Made by a program: the position numbers and the translations under genes. A stretch of 50,163 nucleotides of DNA from a virus. Below the pieces are notes generated by a model. The model did no database searches and was not told where the DNA came from. It saw only the letters and a list, made by a program, of their open reading frames with translations. Where the stretch lies: positions 1 through 50,163 of IMG/VR virus record IMGVR_UViG_3300009528_000007, one strand, 5' to 3'. Numbering within the stretch: position 1 is the first letter of the stretch; the number at the start of each line of letters is the position of its first letter. Positions 36,035-45,242 of this stretch are shown one piece after another.

Positions 36035-37354
36035 ATGGGAAAGAAATATGTTATTCGACTAAACAAGGGACTAGACTACACTTCTCCCGCACTTTACGCC
36101 CCGCCTGGTTCCATGCTTTACCCTTCCAAAAATGTAAGGATAGACCAGAATAGCGCAAAGAAGCGGTGGGGATACCACACGGCACACAAGAGCATGGGTG
36201 CTGGGGTTGATGTTCAGCATATTATTGACTATCAGTTAAAGACTGGGACGGCGGCAACAAGGCATACGTTGTATTTAACTGATACTGATTTATGCAAAAA
36301 GGAAACTGGTGGAAGTAATACTTTCTCATATAAAACAGATACGGGAGATTATGATAGTTCCGTTACCAACATAACAACCGATACGGTTACATTTAAGGCA
36401 AACACAATAGCGAAGACGGAGAACATAGCGGTAGATGATAAATTTATTCTTGATATTGATCATTCTTCATCAATAGAGCCTGATGAGCATTGGGGAACAA
36501 TTAAAACAGTAAATACAAATGGGGATTATTTTACAAGCATAGTTCTTGATGATGCCTATACGGGGACAGATGGTGACCACGCAGATGTAGATTGTCTTAT
36601 TCGTAGGATATATAGCATGCCGACCAATGAGCGTTGGTCATGGGCTATAGTGGATGATAAATTTTGTTTTACTAATGGAAATACAGATGTTCAATATTGG
36701 GATGGAGCAGCAGATACTTACGCTGTTGACCTTGAAACAGCCCTCACTGTAGCCAGGCAGGCAAGGTATTGTATCGAGTTTGCGAATCGCCTGATTATAG
36801 CTGACTACGGCACCACTCGTGACCCGCTGGGGCTGGGGTGGTCTAAAGAGGGAGATCCCACAAACTGGACTGCAAGCTCTGCTGGGGCTGTAGCTTTTCT
36901 GCAATCTGCGGACTTTATCACTGGATTAGGAAAGATTGGAACCAGTCTATTTGTTTATAAAAAAGACTCTTACCATGTTGGTAATAGAACGGGGAACGCA
37001 TTTAAACCACTTGAATTTCCTGTGCACAAGTTAGGGCTTGGATTAACAGCACCATACAGCCTTGTTGATTTTATGGGAACTAATGCATTTTTGGGGCGGG
37101 ATAACTTCTATGCAATTGTTGGTATATATCCCCAAGCGATTGGTGATGCGATACAAGAGCTCTTCTTCGGTGAGGTTACACAGGCTGAGGTAGAAAAGAC
37201 ATGGGGATTTGTGAATGAACTGGAACACGAGATTCACTGGATAGCTGAAACGACCACTTATGGGCAGCTTGACTTTGTTTATAACTGGTTCAATCGGCGG
37301 TGGATGATTTATGACTTTCACGATGGCATTACAGGAGCGGGGCGAGGCGTGTAA
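36035..37354 (+). CDS. P22 gp10-like tail hub / DNA-stabilisation protein
   Basis: 439 aa. Opens with PPGSMLYPSKNVRIDQNSAKKRWGYH-type residues: the 'K.V.I..n..kkR.Gy' signature of tail-hub/packaged-DNA-stabilisation proteins. Then beta-propeller-like strands (WSWAIVDDKFCFTNGNTDVQ; YCIEFANRLIIADYG). It plugs the portal-connector channel and carries the distal tail. Strong evidence for a podovirus-type tail. Confidence 0.72.
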   Translation: MGKKYVIRLNKGLDYTSPALYAPPGSMLYPSKNVRIDQNSAKKRWGYHTAHKSMGAGVDVQHIIDYQLKTGTAATRHTLYLTDTDLCKKETGGSNTFSYKTDTGDYDSSVTNITTDTVTFKANTIAKTENIAVDDKFILDIDHSSSIEPDEHWGTIKTVNTNGDYFTSIVLDDAYTGTDGDHADVDCLIRRIYSMPTNERWSWAIVDDKFCFTNGNTDVQYWDGAADTYAVDLETALTVARQARYCIEFANRLIIADYGTTRDPLGLGWSKEGDPTNWTASSAGAVAFLQSADFITGLGKIGTSLFVYKKDSYHVGNRTGNAFKPLEFPVHKLGLGLTAPYSLVDFMGTNAFLGRDNFYAIVGIYPQAIGDAIQELFFGEVTQAEVEKTWGFVNELEHEIHWIAETTTYGQLDFVYNWFNRRWMIYDFHDGITGAGRGV

Positions 37355-37806
37355 TGACTACTTTTAATAGATACCTCGGCACAGACGCTGGAACCGTGCA
37401 TCTCCATCACGCAGACTACAAGGGTGATGGTGGAGAAGATATTGCGGCAACGTGGATTTCGGGGAGACTTGATTTTGTCGATCAGATACCAGAAGCATCT
37501 GGTAGGTGGAAAACACTAAACAGCCTCGAACTCACATATGTTGATATGGGAGATATTTCCATAACTGTATCTGTGAGTGTAGATGGTGGAGTAAGCTGGA
37601 CAGATAGTTCGGCAACTACCATAGGAACTGATGCCGCAGGGAGCGATGCCACATTAAGGAAAGTAAAGACCAAGTTGTTTTATTATCGTATCACGGGGCG
37701 ACACTTTAATTTCAAGATAACCTTCACTGCAAGTGCTGATATTTTTCAGTGGTTGGAGTTGGAGGCAGACCTGACAATAGGGGGCGAATACTTCGATATA
37801 TCATGA
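37354..37806 (+). CDS. Tail hub accessory protein (150 aa)
   Basis: Starts MTTFNRYLGTDAGTVHLHHA; beta-rich (VDMGDISITVSVSVDGG). TAATG overlap with the hub gene and ATGA overlap with the fibre gene, so probably co-assembled with them. Confidence 0.62.
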   Translation: MTTFNRYLGTDAGTVHLHHADYKGDGGEDIAATWISGRLDFVDQIPEASGRWKTLNSLELTYVDMGDISITVSVSVDGGVSWTDSSATTIGTDAAGSDATLRKVKTKLFYYRITGRHFNFKITFTASADIFQWLELEADLTIGGEYFDIS

Positions 37807-39809
37807 AAATTTCAAGACGCATGGAATGGCCTTATATAGATGAGTTTGAATCCCTCGAAGATGTTTCGAGTTATTGTCAATTATTGTATCAAACATTAAC
37901 AGAGGAGTCTGCATTAAGGGCAATAGAGCTAGATGTGCCCTATACTGATGGCTACAATGTGTTCCTGGGTCATGAAGCTGGCATAAGCAATACAATATCC
38001 CTTGATGATACTGAAGGAGTCTATAATGTTTTTATAGGGCATCAGGCTGGGTATTCAAATACTACGGGAATTAAGAATATTGGTATTGGATATAAACCAC
38101 TATACACAAACACTACTGGTGGCGAAAATACTGCCCTCGGTTCAGAGGCTTTATATTCAAATACTACGGGAGCCAATAACGTAGCCCTTGGGAACGATGC
38201 TTTATACACAAATGCAACTGGAAATTACAATGTTGCAGTTGGGTTTGAAGCATTAAAAGTATCTACCGCTAGTAATAACGTGGCAGTCGGTTATCAGGCC
38301 TTGGTAGCAAATACAAGTGGGGCGAATAATATTGCCCTTGGATATCAAACCCTTGATGCTAACAGCACGGGTGCAGGGAATGTAGCAATTGGAGAGTCTG
38401 CTTTAACTGCGAACACTACAGCAAGTTTTAATCTGGCGATAGGCTATAACGCCCTTACATCAAATACGGATGGACACACCAACATAGCGATTGGACACAG
38501 TGCCCTAACTGGAAACACGAGTGCAGATTATAATATAGCCATAGGTTACCAAGCCTTGGATGCCTCGAATACTGGAGATAAAAATATCGCCATCGGATTT
38601 GGTTGCCTGGGAACAAACACTTCGGGGTATGAAAATGTTGCCATTGGTTATGAAGCATTAAAAGTTAATGTAGGTGGTTATTATAATGTAGCTATTGGTG
38701 TTGGGTGTGGAATAGGCATGACTTCGGGAGATTCTAATGTAGCTATTGGTTATCAAAGTTTATATACAAATACAATTAGCGATAATAATGTAGCAATAGG
38801 ACATAAGGCATTGTATTCTCACCTTGATTCTGCTGGTAGTAATGTTGCTATTGGATGGCTTGCAGGAGAGGACACTACAGGAGGTAGCAATGTTATGGTC
38901 GGTGCTGTAGCTGGACAAAATGTACTTGGTGCTGAAAATACTCTTATTGGCTCTGGTGCTGGACAAGGTGGGAACGGCTCAACAGCCACAAAAAATGTAT
39001 GTGTTGGAACTGATGCAGGGGGGAGTCTCACTACAGGTGAAAAAAATGTTTTCATTGGTTATCAGTGTGCCTATACCAGAGAAACTACTGGCTCTAACAA
39101 ACTCTACATAGCAAACTCCAACACAGCCACGCCTCTTATCTATGGTAAGTTTGATAATGGCTTTCTTGCTATTAATGACAATGCCAACACCAAAATGACG
39201 GCAGGGCTTACCATAAACCAAGGTGCATACGACAATGAAATCCTTGCCTTTAAATCAAGTGATATAGCTCATGGATGTACTGTTAGAGCAGAAACAGATA
39301 CATTTGGATATTTTAAAAAAGTCTCGGCTACTGGAGGTGGCCTAGATATAACGGGGTTTGGTGAAGGGCAATACGGACTTTATTTTATCGGTGCCACTGG
39401 AACTGATAATACCGATAAAGACGCAACTGCTCATGCAACAATAATACTAGACACATATACAATATCTGGGACAAATTGGGGCGCAAAAGGTGCAGATGCT
39501 AATATTCTTGCCGTAAAGGCGGTGGGTGGGACTAGATTCATAGTAGATGAGGATGGTGATGTTCTTTATGACGGTACAGCAGGTGCTTATCAAGACCATG
39601 ATGATATAGAATTACTCGCCGAACTTGAAGTAAATTTAGATAAATCAAATAAATTAAAAAGCAATAATAAATATAAGAAAAAAGACTTAGAAGATGCGAA
39701 ATTACTAAGACCATTTCTGAGCACCAAGAGATTGAACATGCTCCAGATGGGGGCAATACGTCAACTTAATGAGAAAATCGAGGCATTAGAGGCGAGGTTA
39801 GATGAGTAG
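37803..39809 (+). CDS. Tail fibre with 22 beta-roll repeats (668 aa)
   Basis: Start ATG 37803 (ATGA overlap). Residues about 50-430 are some 22 tandem repeats of 15-18 residues on the theme NxAIGYxALxxNTTG, resembling the head repeats of YadA-like adhesins. These would form a trimeric beta-roll shaft. The C-terminal 200 residues have globular beta sequence and end in a basic then coiled-coil segment (NEKIEALEARLDE). It probably binds the host receptor. Confidence 0.78.
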   Translation: MKISRRMEWPYIDEFESLEDVSSYCQLLYQTLTEESALRAIELDVPYTDGYNVFLGHEAGISNTISLDDTEGVYNVFIGHQAGYSNTTGIKNIGIGYKPLYTNTTGGENTALGSEALYSNTTGANNVALGNDALYTNATGNYNVAVGFEALKVSTASNNVAVGYQALVANTSGANNIALGYQTLDANSTGAGNVAIGESALTANTTASFNLAIGYNALTSNTDGHTNIAIGHSALTGNTSADYNIAIGYQALDASNTGDKNIAIGFGCLGTNTSGYENVAIGYEALKVNVGGYYNVAIGVGCGIGMTSGDSNVAIGYQSLYTNTISDNNVAIGHKALYSHLDSAGSNVAIGWLAGEDTTGGSNVMVGAVAGQNVLGAENTLIGSGAGQGGNGSTATKNVCVGTDAGGSLTTGEKNVFIGYQCAYTRETTGSNKLYIANSNTATPLIYGKFDNGFLAINDNANTKMTAGLTINQGAYDNEILAFKSSDIAHGCTVRAETDTFGYFKKVSATGGGLDITGFGEGQYGLYFIGATGTDNTDKDATAHATIILDTYTISGTNWGAKGADANILAVKAVGGTRFIVDEDGDVLYDGTAGAYQDHDDIELLAELEVNLDKSNKLKSNNKYKKKDLEDAKLLRPFLSTKRLNMLQMGAIRQLNEKIEALEARLDE

Positions 39810-40269
39810 ATACATAGCGAGGTTTATAACTCATGAAGACTACAAGTGCAATCATTGCAGGCGACTCCCCGTAGACTTCTACAGCGACGACGGTGGAGTA
39901 AGGAGTAGGACACCAGTTATTTATCAGGAGTTTTTTTCAGCATATGAAAAATTCAGAGTGCCTTGGGGGCGACCAATCCACTGGACATCAGGTTACCGCT
40001 GTCCTTATTGGAATGAACATGAAGGTGGCAGCCCCATAAGTATCCATATATTTGGATTGGCTGGTGATTTAGAATGTAAAGATAATGACGAACTTGAAGG
40101 GCTTTATCAATGTATTCTTACATTTAGCCCAGAGCTAAGGCTTGGGAAGTATAGGGAAAGAATTATAGATGGGAAGAAGATAAATCCCTTTATTCACTAT
40201 GATGTTGGTTATGAAATAATCCCAAGGTTGACTAAGAAGTGGCGTAAGATGGCGAGATGGACGGGGTAA
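39802..40269 (+). CDS. Peptidase M15-type endolysin (155 aa)
   Basis: Zinc-ligand motifs SIHIFGLAGDLE (H82, D89) and FIHYDVG (H132, D134) follow SGYRCPYWNE, the M15 (VanY/D-Ala-D-Ala carboxypeptidase, L-Ala-D-Glu peptidase) order. It cuts peptidoglycan cross-links for lysis. No signal peptide, so it needs a holin. Starts inside the fibre gene end (GATGAGTAG). N-terminal CNHC is an added cysteine pair. Confidence 0.8.
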   Translation: MSRYIARFITHEDYKCNHCRRLPVDFYSDDGGVRSRTPVIYQEFFSAYEKFRVPWGRPIHWTSGYRCPYWNEHEGGSPISIHIFGLAGDLECKDNDELEGLYQCILTFSPELRLGKYRERIIDGKKINPFIHYDVGYEIIPRLTKKWRKMARWTG

Positions 40270-40304
40270 TCATGGGAAAATATAACAGAAAAGATAGACA
40301 AAAA

Positions 40305-40335
40305 CCTCCTTTTTGTAATATACTTACAAAGGAGG
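40305..40335 (+). promoter_or_regulatory. Hairpin sequestering a Shine-Dalgarno site
   Basis: CCTCCTTTTTGTAA pairs with TTACAAAGGAGG (40324-40335): 12 bp with a 2-T bulge and 5-base loop. The right arm contains the whole SD for ATG 40341, so initiation should be blocked in read-through transcripts. Confidence 0.7.
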
Positions 40336-40340
40336 TCGAG

Positions 40341-40760
40341 ATGAAACATCTAAAACTTAGCTTAATTAGCCTTGTTATTTTGTCTCTAATTTATTGTGCA
40401 AGTGCAAGAGTTACTCCATATCCAAAACTTAATTACACGCCTACGAAACCCAAGGAAGTTCTGATTTATTATATGCCACCTACAGTTGAGTTTGAAATTA
40501 TTGGAGAAATAGAGGGAGCTGGTGCTGCGCTAGCTTCATGGAACACAGTTAGGAATGTCATGAAAAAAGCGGCTGCTTCTATTGGGGGAGATGCAATTAT
40601 TATCGTTGATAAAAAAACGCCATATGTGGGAACGTATCGTACACCTGATACCGCAAATGCTTTTATTTATGGAAATTACGTCTATTATACCTATCGTCCA
40701 GGAACATCTTATGCTATTCATAGGAAATATGTTTTAGGCATAGTGGTAAAATGGAGATAG
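40341..40760 (+). CDS. Exported lipoprotein-like protein (139 aa)
   Basis: Start ATG 40341 after AAAGGAGGTCGAG. Basic MKHLK then a hydrophobic signal (LSLISLVILSLIYCASA) with a Cys where a lipobox would end (LIYC, imperfect at -1). Mature part KPKEVLIYYMPPTVEFEIIG and ASIGGDAIIIVD resemble small bacterial envelope lipoproteins. It may be a superinfection-exclusion or host-envelope moron. Its SD is sequestered. Confidence 0.66.
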   Translation: MKHLKLSLISLVILSLIYCASARVTPYPKLNYTPTKPKEVLIYYMPPTVEFEIIGEIEGAGAALASWNTVRNVMKKAAASIGGDAIIIVDKKTPYVGTYRTPDTANAFIYGNYVYYTYRPGTSYAIHRKYVLGIVVKWR

Positions 40761-40794
40761 GGAAATAATTCTTTTATAAACTACTCAAAGAAAG

Positions 40795-40860
40795 GTGAGA
40801 ATAAAGAGTTGGTTAGTTTTTATTATTTACTGTATCATCTTGACATTGGCTTATTTATAA
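40795..40860 (+). CDS. Possible TM micropeptide (21 aa)
   Basis: GTG start, MRIKSWLVFIIYCIILTLAY then L. Weak SD. Single membrane segment; could be chance. Confidence 0.28.
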   Translation: MRIKSWLVFIIYCIILTLAYL

Positions 40861-40864
40861 TCTA

Positions 40865-41347
40865 ATGGAATATAAATATTTCAAACCATTCAAACCAACT
40901 GATGTGAAGATAAAAGAGTTGGCAAGTAGATTAATGAATGATTATCTTTATCTTTCGGACGAATTTAGGGACTGGAAAATAATCTATAAAATACTCTTCA
41001 ATAATATTAGTAACAAAAAGTCTAATGATTTTTGGGAAATTGGTGAATTTGGTGGAATACTTGGCTTTACTGGTATTTTAGAGGGCTGGAAATGTGGAGT
41101 AACCCTGAAGTTTTGGGATAAGAAACTATGGGGGACAAAATTTGTAAGAGAGGCAAGAGAATTAATAAAGGAGATTATGAATAAATATAACTTAAAGCGT
41201 ATATCAACTTCGAGCCCGGATGAAAGAATTGTAAAAATGGCAAAGTTGGTAAGATTCAAAGTTGAGGGAAGGTTTAAATGTGGATTCAAATGGAATAATA
41301 AATTTTATACGCTTCATATGTTAAGAATTTTAAAGGAGGAATTATAA
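40865..41347 (+). CDS. GNAT-like acetyltransferase (160 aa)
   Basis: GGILGFTGILEGWKCGVTLK then WGTKFVREARELIKEIMNKY (acetyl-CoA-loop helix) and KLVRFKVEGRFKCGFKWN fit the GNAT fold. Similar acetyltransferases occur in phage morphogenesis regions. Substrate unknown. A TATAAT lies just upstream, though without well-spaced -35. Confidence 0.66.
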   Translation: MEYKYFKPFKPTDVKIKELASRLMNDYLYLSDEFRDWKIIYKILFNNISNKKSNDFWEIGEFGGILGFTGILEGWKCGVTLKFWDKKLWGTKFVREARELIKEIMNKYNLKRISTSSPDERIVKMAKLVRFKVEGRFKCGFKWNNKFYTLHMLRILKEEL

Positions 41348-42072
41348 TGTGTTGTGAACTTTTTGAAGGAAAGGAGATAGATTTTGAAGCAATGGTACCC
41401 GAACACCAAAAGGAGTTTGCGAAGAAGTTCTTTGAAGACTTTCTTACGCCCGCACTGGGGAAATTTACCTTGGGGCGAGGGGCGACACCTTTTGAGGGGC
41501 CTTTGACAGCACCTGCTATGAACCCGTTTACCCAGAGTGCAATGGGAATGATGGCAAAGTCTCCATACGGCAAAATGGGAAACTGGGGACAGATGCCAGG
41601 CTTTGGAACCGCCATGGGTTATCCTGGTGCAACAGACTGGTCTACTTCTCCCGATGAAGATTATCCAATAACCATTGATGACCCAGATTTTAGGCCAATA
41701 AATGGAGACGAAGATGGAGATGATGGAGACGGGGGTGGAAAAGATGGGGATGAAGACGAAGAGGATAAAGACAAAGTAAAAAAGGTTCAACATGGATTTC
41801 ATGGCACAGTAACTGGGCCGAAAACTTTTCAGGTGGAACCAGGAGTTAGGGAACGTGTCGATATTTCACCAATGCGGGGGCAAATGCCTGGAAGGCAACG
41901 ACCACCGACAGGAACTGGACAAGACCTCATGCAGTTGTTTTCTTTAATACAGCGACTTTCACAGCTTCCACAGCGACCACCGATGGGGCAAATGCCTGGG
42001 GTGCGTCAACCAGGAATGACAGGGGGACGAGTTGGGGCGATGCAACGGCCACGCCTGCCCTTTATGCGATGA
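41347..42072 (+). CDS. Low-complexity internal virion protein (241 aa)
   Basis: Cys pair at the start, Met/Pro/Gly/Gln-rich body, acidic DEDGDDGDGGGKDGDEDEE run at about residues 120-140. Mostly disordered. Lies at the head of the internal-protein cluster, so likely ejected with the DNA. TAATG coupled. Confidence 0.6.
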   Translation: MCCELFEGKEIDFEAMVPEHQKEFAKKFFEDFLTPALGKFTLGRGATPFEGPLTAPAMNPFTQSAMGMMAKSPYGKMGNWGQMPGFGTAMGYPGATDWSTSPDEDYPITIDDPDFRPINGDEDGDDGDGGGKDGDEDEEDKDKVKKVQHGFHGTVTGPKTFQVEPGVRERVDISPMRGQMPGRQRPPTGTGQDLMQLFSLIQRLSQLPQRPPMGQMPGVRQPGMTGGRVGAMQRPRLPFMR

Positions 42073-42260
42073 TGAAAAACCGATTAAATAAATTATGGAA
42101 TCTACCCATAAAAAACCCTACTCAGACGAGTAGATATTTCAGATTTTTGAAAGGGCCTGATTCAGAGATAAAAACAATGTTTACTGAGAGTGCTAAAAAA
42201 TTTAATGAGAAAAACAAAGATTTACTAAAGACAAGATACTCAAGATTTCTAGAGGATTAA
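42069..42260 (+). CDS. Small basic protein (63 aa)
   Basis: Starts MMKNRLNKLWNLPIKNPTQT; Lys/Arg-rich helical. Spans the short gap between two internal-protein genes (ATGATG overlap). Unknown. Confidence 0.6.
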   Translation: MMKNRLNKLWNLPIKNPTQTSRYFRFLKGPDSEIKTMFTESAKKFNEKNKDLLKTRYSRFLED

Positions 42261-42261
42261 A

Positions 42262-43563
42262 ATGATAGACACAACAAAAATACTAGATTTAGAAAAACTC
42301 ACACGTACTCCAGGGTACCAGGCTAATATTCCAGGTGCCCGTCCTCCAGAGTGGGGAACTCGCCCAACTGGAGATTACGGTTGGGGAGGAGCGGGATGGA
42401 CGCCAGCGGGGGACATACCAGCAGAGTGGGCTAAGTTTTCAACACAACCTTGGTCATCCGAACTCGCTTCGGCAGCATCCTGGCCACAACCAACTACAGC
42501 GATAGACCTAGAGAGGCTATCTCGTACTCCAGGATATACTGCAAACATTCCTGGAGCACGCCCCCCAGAATGGGGGACACGTCCAGATGCGGGTTACAGC
42601 TGGGGTGGAACAAGTTGGATGCCAACAACACAGATACCGCAGGAGTGGGCTAAGTTTTCAGAGCAGCCTTGGTCATCCGAACTTGGTGCAGCGGCATTTA
42701 TGCAACAACCACAGCAACTTCCGCCACCACCAGGTCAAATGTTTGATATAGAAAAACTCACACGCACACCAGGGTACACTACCAATATCCCTGGGGCACG
42801 TCCTCCCGAATGGGAAACATATCCAGGTGAAGGTTATAGTTGGGGTGGAACGAGGTGGATGAGAACAGAAGAAATACCAGCAGAATGGGCTAAATTCTCG
42901 ACACAACCCTGGTCTCCTGAAGCTGTTTCAATGGCAGCTGCACAACCATGGAAACAAATAGAAGAGGCACCTCCAGGGGGAGAAGAATTTCCATATCCTA
43001 CACAATGGGGAGTAGCAAGTGATGTATTAACAGAGATGGCACAAACAGGTATGCCAGGAATGACAGAAGAGTACGCACAGCAAGCTTGGTTGCCGTACAA
43101 GAGAAGGGGACAAGAAGAAGCCATGCAGGCGAGAGAACAGGCTGGTCTTTCAGGCCTTCGCTGGTCAACACCACTTGCTGGTAGGCTTGAGGATATATGG
43201 GGCGGAGCATCGGAAAGATTTGGAAGCGAAATGGAACAAATGAGAATGCAGGATATAGCGGGTCAAAGAGGAGCACGCTTAGGGGCCACGGGACAGTTAG
43301 CAGGACTGGGTGAACAATACGCACGCTTACCAACTGACATATCACAACAAATGATGGGAATGGGAGGCATGTTACAGCAAATGCAACAACAAGAGATTGC
43401 CCCATTACTTCAAGAGTTTATGAGAACTCAACCTGAATACTCACCTTTACTTCAGTATATGTTTGGTGGAGCCACTGGACTTCCAACTGGGCCCCAAATG
43501 TATGGGCCTTCTGCTGGGGGTAATATAATGAGTTGGCTTCCGTTTTTATTGGGGCTTTTATAA
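42262..43563 (+). CDS. Internal virion protein with three tandem repeats (433 aa)
   Basis: Three near-identical 60-residue repeats at residues 9-68, 82-141 and 162-221, each with RTPGY, NIPGARPPEW and EWAKFS. Then a helical region (QAREQAGLSGLRWSTPLAGR) with ARLGATGQLAGLGEQYAR, typical of ejection proteins. Probably enters the cell with the DNA and may form part of a trans-envelope channel. Aromatic-rich repeats could bind peptidoglycan or lipids. Confidence 0.64.
   Translation: MIDTTKILDLEKLTRTPGYQANIPGARPPEWGTRPTGDYGWGGAGWTPAGDIPAEWAKFSTQPWSSELASAASWPQPTTAIDLERLSRTPGYTANIPGARPPEWGTRPDAGYSWGGTSWMPTTQIPQEWAKFSEQPWSSELGAAAFMQQPQQLPPPPGQMFDIEKLTRTPGYTTNIPGARPPEWETYPGEGYSWGGTRWMRTEEIPAEWAKFSTQPWSPEAVSMAAAQPWKQIEEAPPGGEEFPYPTQWGVASDVLTEMAQTGMPGMTEEYAQQAWLPYKRRGQEEAMQAREQAGLSGLRWSTPLAGRLEDIWGGASERFGSEMEQMRMQDIAGQRGARLGATGQLAGLGEQYARLPTDISQQMMGMGGMLQQMQQQEIAPLLQEFMRTQPEYSPLLQYMFGGATGLPTGPQMYGPSAGGNIMSWLPFLLGLL
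42286..42924 (+). repeat. Three-copy coding repeat inside the internal virion protein
   Basis: Repeat units begin at 42286, 42505 and 42745, separated by variable Pro/Gln linkers. The DNA is diverged at third positions while the protein is conserved, so they are under selection. Confidence 0.8.
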
Positions 43564-43582
43564 TCATAAACTTAAAGTAATA

Positions 43583-43611
43583 TTGATGATGGGCTTGATA
43601 TGGTGTATAAT
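43583..43611 (+). promoter_or_regulatory. Sigma70-type promoter before an HNH gene
   Basis: TTGATG (43583-43588), 17-base spacer, TATAAT (43606-43611). ATG 43618 comes six bases after the -10, so the HNH mRNA would be leaderless. Confidence 0.55.
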
Positions 43612-43617
43612 ATAGGC

Positions 43618-44292
43618 ATGATGAAACAATATGAAGATAAGGATTGGCTACAAAAGAAGTATTGGGATGAAGAATTAAGCACATATGAGATGGCTAGGTT
43701 GTGTGAGTGTTCACAAAGTACAATTTGTTATTGGATGCATAAATCAAGAATTAAATTACGAAATCATTCAGAAGTACGATTAATAATACGAAAAAAATGC
43801 AAGCTTATATATTGGAATAAAGATTGGTTAACTGAACAATATTGGAAAAAGCAATTAAGTTCTTGTCAAATTGCTAAAATTTGTGGTGTTCGCAAAAATG
43901 CCATTCTCCGCTCGATGAAGAAGCTTAATATTCCAAGAAGAACCCTTAGCGAGGCTCGTAAAGGAAAGTTTTCCGGCAGTAATAATGCTCAATGGAAGGG
44001 TGGAAGAAGCGTAGCGAAAGGAGGCTATGTTTATATTTATGTTTTTGAACATCCTAATAAAAATAACCGAAATTGTGTATTTGAACATCGGCTTATAATG
44101 GAAAAACACATCGGAAGATACTTATATCTCTGGGAAACTGTCCACCATATTAATGGAATTAAAACAGATAATAGAATTGAGAATTTAAAATTACTCCCAG
44201 GGAATGAACACAATACAAGAGTACAGGAAGTTTATAAAGAAAATCTATTCTTAAAAGAACAACTAGCTAATTTTTTAAGCATTAAAACTTAA
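43618..44292 (+). CDS. HNH homing endonuclease with tandem DNA-binding repeats (224 aa)
   Basis: Two HTH/NUMOD-like units ([40 protein letters not shown]) then the HNH core [20 protein letters not shown] plus [20 protein letters not shown] free-standing homing nuclease inserted between two internal-protein genes, with its own promoter and a high AT content. Confidence 0.85.
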   Translation: MMKQYEDKDWLQKKYWDEELSTYEMARLCECSQSTICYWMHKSRIKLRNHSEVRLIIRKKCKLIYWNKDWLTEQYWKKQLSSCQIAKICGVRKNAILRSMKKLNIPRRTLSEARKGKFSGSNNAQWKGGRSVAKGGYVYIYVFEHPNKNNRNCVFEHRLIMEKHIGRYLYLWETVHHINGIKTDNRIENLKLLPGNEHNTRVQEVYKENLFLKEQLANFLSIKT

Positions 44293-44304
44293 CGGAGATA
44301 TAAA

Positions 44305-45240
44305 ATGGACGGTAGACAAAGACAGGGATATTCTTATTATGGTAGGCCTCAATCACAAGGCCCTTGGCACGATCCCTATCAGAAGGGCCCAGCATGGGGA
44401 CGGGGAATAAGAGATTTATTACAAAACATCATGATGATGAAACAGTTAAAAGAAGAACGGGGCGAAGAACGTGGCGAGAGAGAATTCGAGAGAGGAATTG
44501 AGAGAGAAGAGCGAGAGAGGAAGTTTGAACGCTGGGGAGTACAGGAAGAGTTGTGGAAAGCCCAGACTGAAAAAACATTGCAACCACCTAAACCACCTAC
44601 AACTCCCGACTATCTTCAAAAAGCAGATTCTTTGGTAGCAGAAGGAGTGGCAAAGGACAGGGGCGAAGCATTGTCTATGATATTAAAGATAGGGCAAGAA
44701 CCAATAGATGTTTATTCTAGGAAAAAGAAAGACCTAGGTGAAGCCTTACGAGTAGGAACTATTACTCAGGATCAATATAACAAGTCTCTATTTAATTTGA
44801 AACAAGAACTAACACCAGGTGAATTGAGGCGTAAGGGAGCTACAATTAGAGATGGTAACATGAGGGAAATAAGGGATTTTTTTAAAACCATCCCTGGTCT
44901 CATAGATAACAAGGGGCGTATGGTTTCTAGGAAATTAAGGAAAATAGTAGAAAAACAAGAAGGGGGTCTTCCCCTCTCATCACAGGGATATAGGCTAGAT
45001 ATGCCCGAAAGATACAATAGGGCTATCTTAAATAAAAGAGATGGCGTGCCAACAGTAGAGGATTTAGATGTAATCGCAAAGTACGATGCCATGTTCAGTG
45101 TCTTTCGGGATAGATTAATGGCAGGAGGCATTGATTCATTTAAAAAATACATAGCATCGCCAAATACAAGAGACTTGAGAGATGACCCAAATTTTGATAA
45201 CGGTCAAATTAAATTATGGTATGAGATTTTTAAGAAATAA
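44305..45240 (+). CDS. Internal virion/ejection protein (311 aa)
   Basis: Arg/Glu-rich N-terminal coiled coil (KEERGEERGEREFERGIERE), Pro-rich linker, helical C-terminal half (KYDAMFSVFRDRLMAGGIDS). Neighbour of the repeat protein and the 783-aa protein, the usual three-gene ejection set of podoviruses. Confidence 0.62.
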   Translation: MDGRQRQGYSYYGRPQSQGPWHDPYQKGPAWGRGIRDLLQNIMMMKQLKEERGEERGEREFERGIEREERERKFERWGVQEELWKAQTEKTLQPPKPPTTPDYLQKADSLVAEGVAKDRGEALSMILKIGQEPIDVYSRKKKDLGEALRVGTITQDQYNKSLFNLKQELTPGELRRKGATIRDGNMREIRDFFKTIPGLIDNKGRMVSRKLRKIVEKQEGGLPLSSQGYRLDMPERYNRAILNKRDGVPTVEDLDVIAKYDAMFSVFRDRLMAGGIDSFKKYIASPNTRDLRDDPNFDNGQIKLWYEIFKK

Positions 45241-45242
45241 CA

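Noticed and set aside
40845-40860. TTGACA near TATAAT upstream of the GNAT gene
   Set aside because: Spacing is only 10 bases, so not a proper promoter as written.
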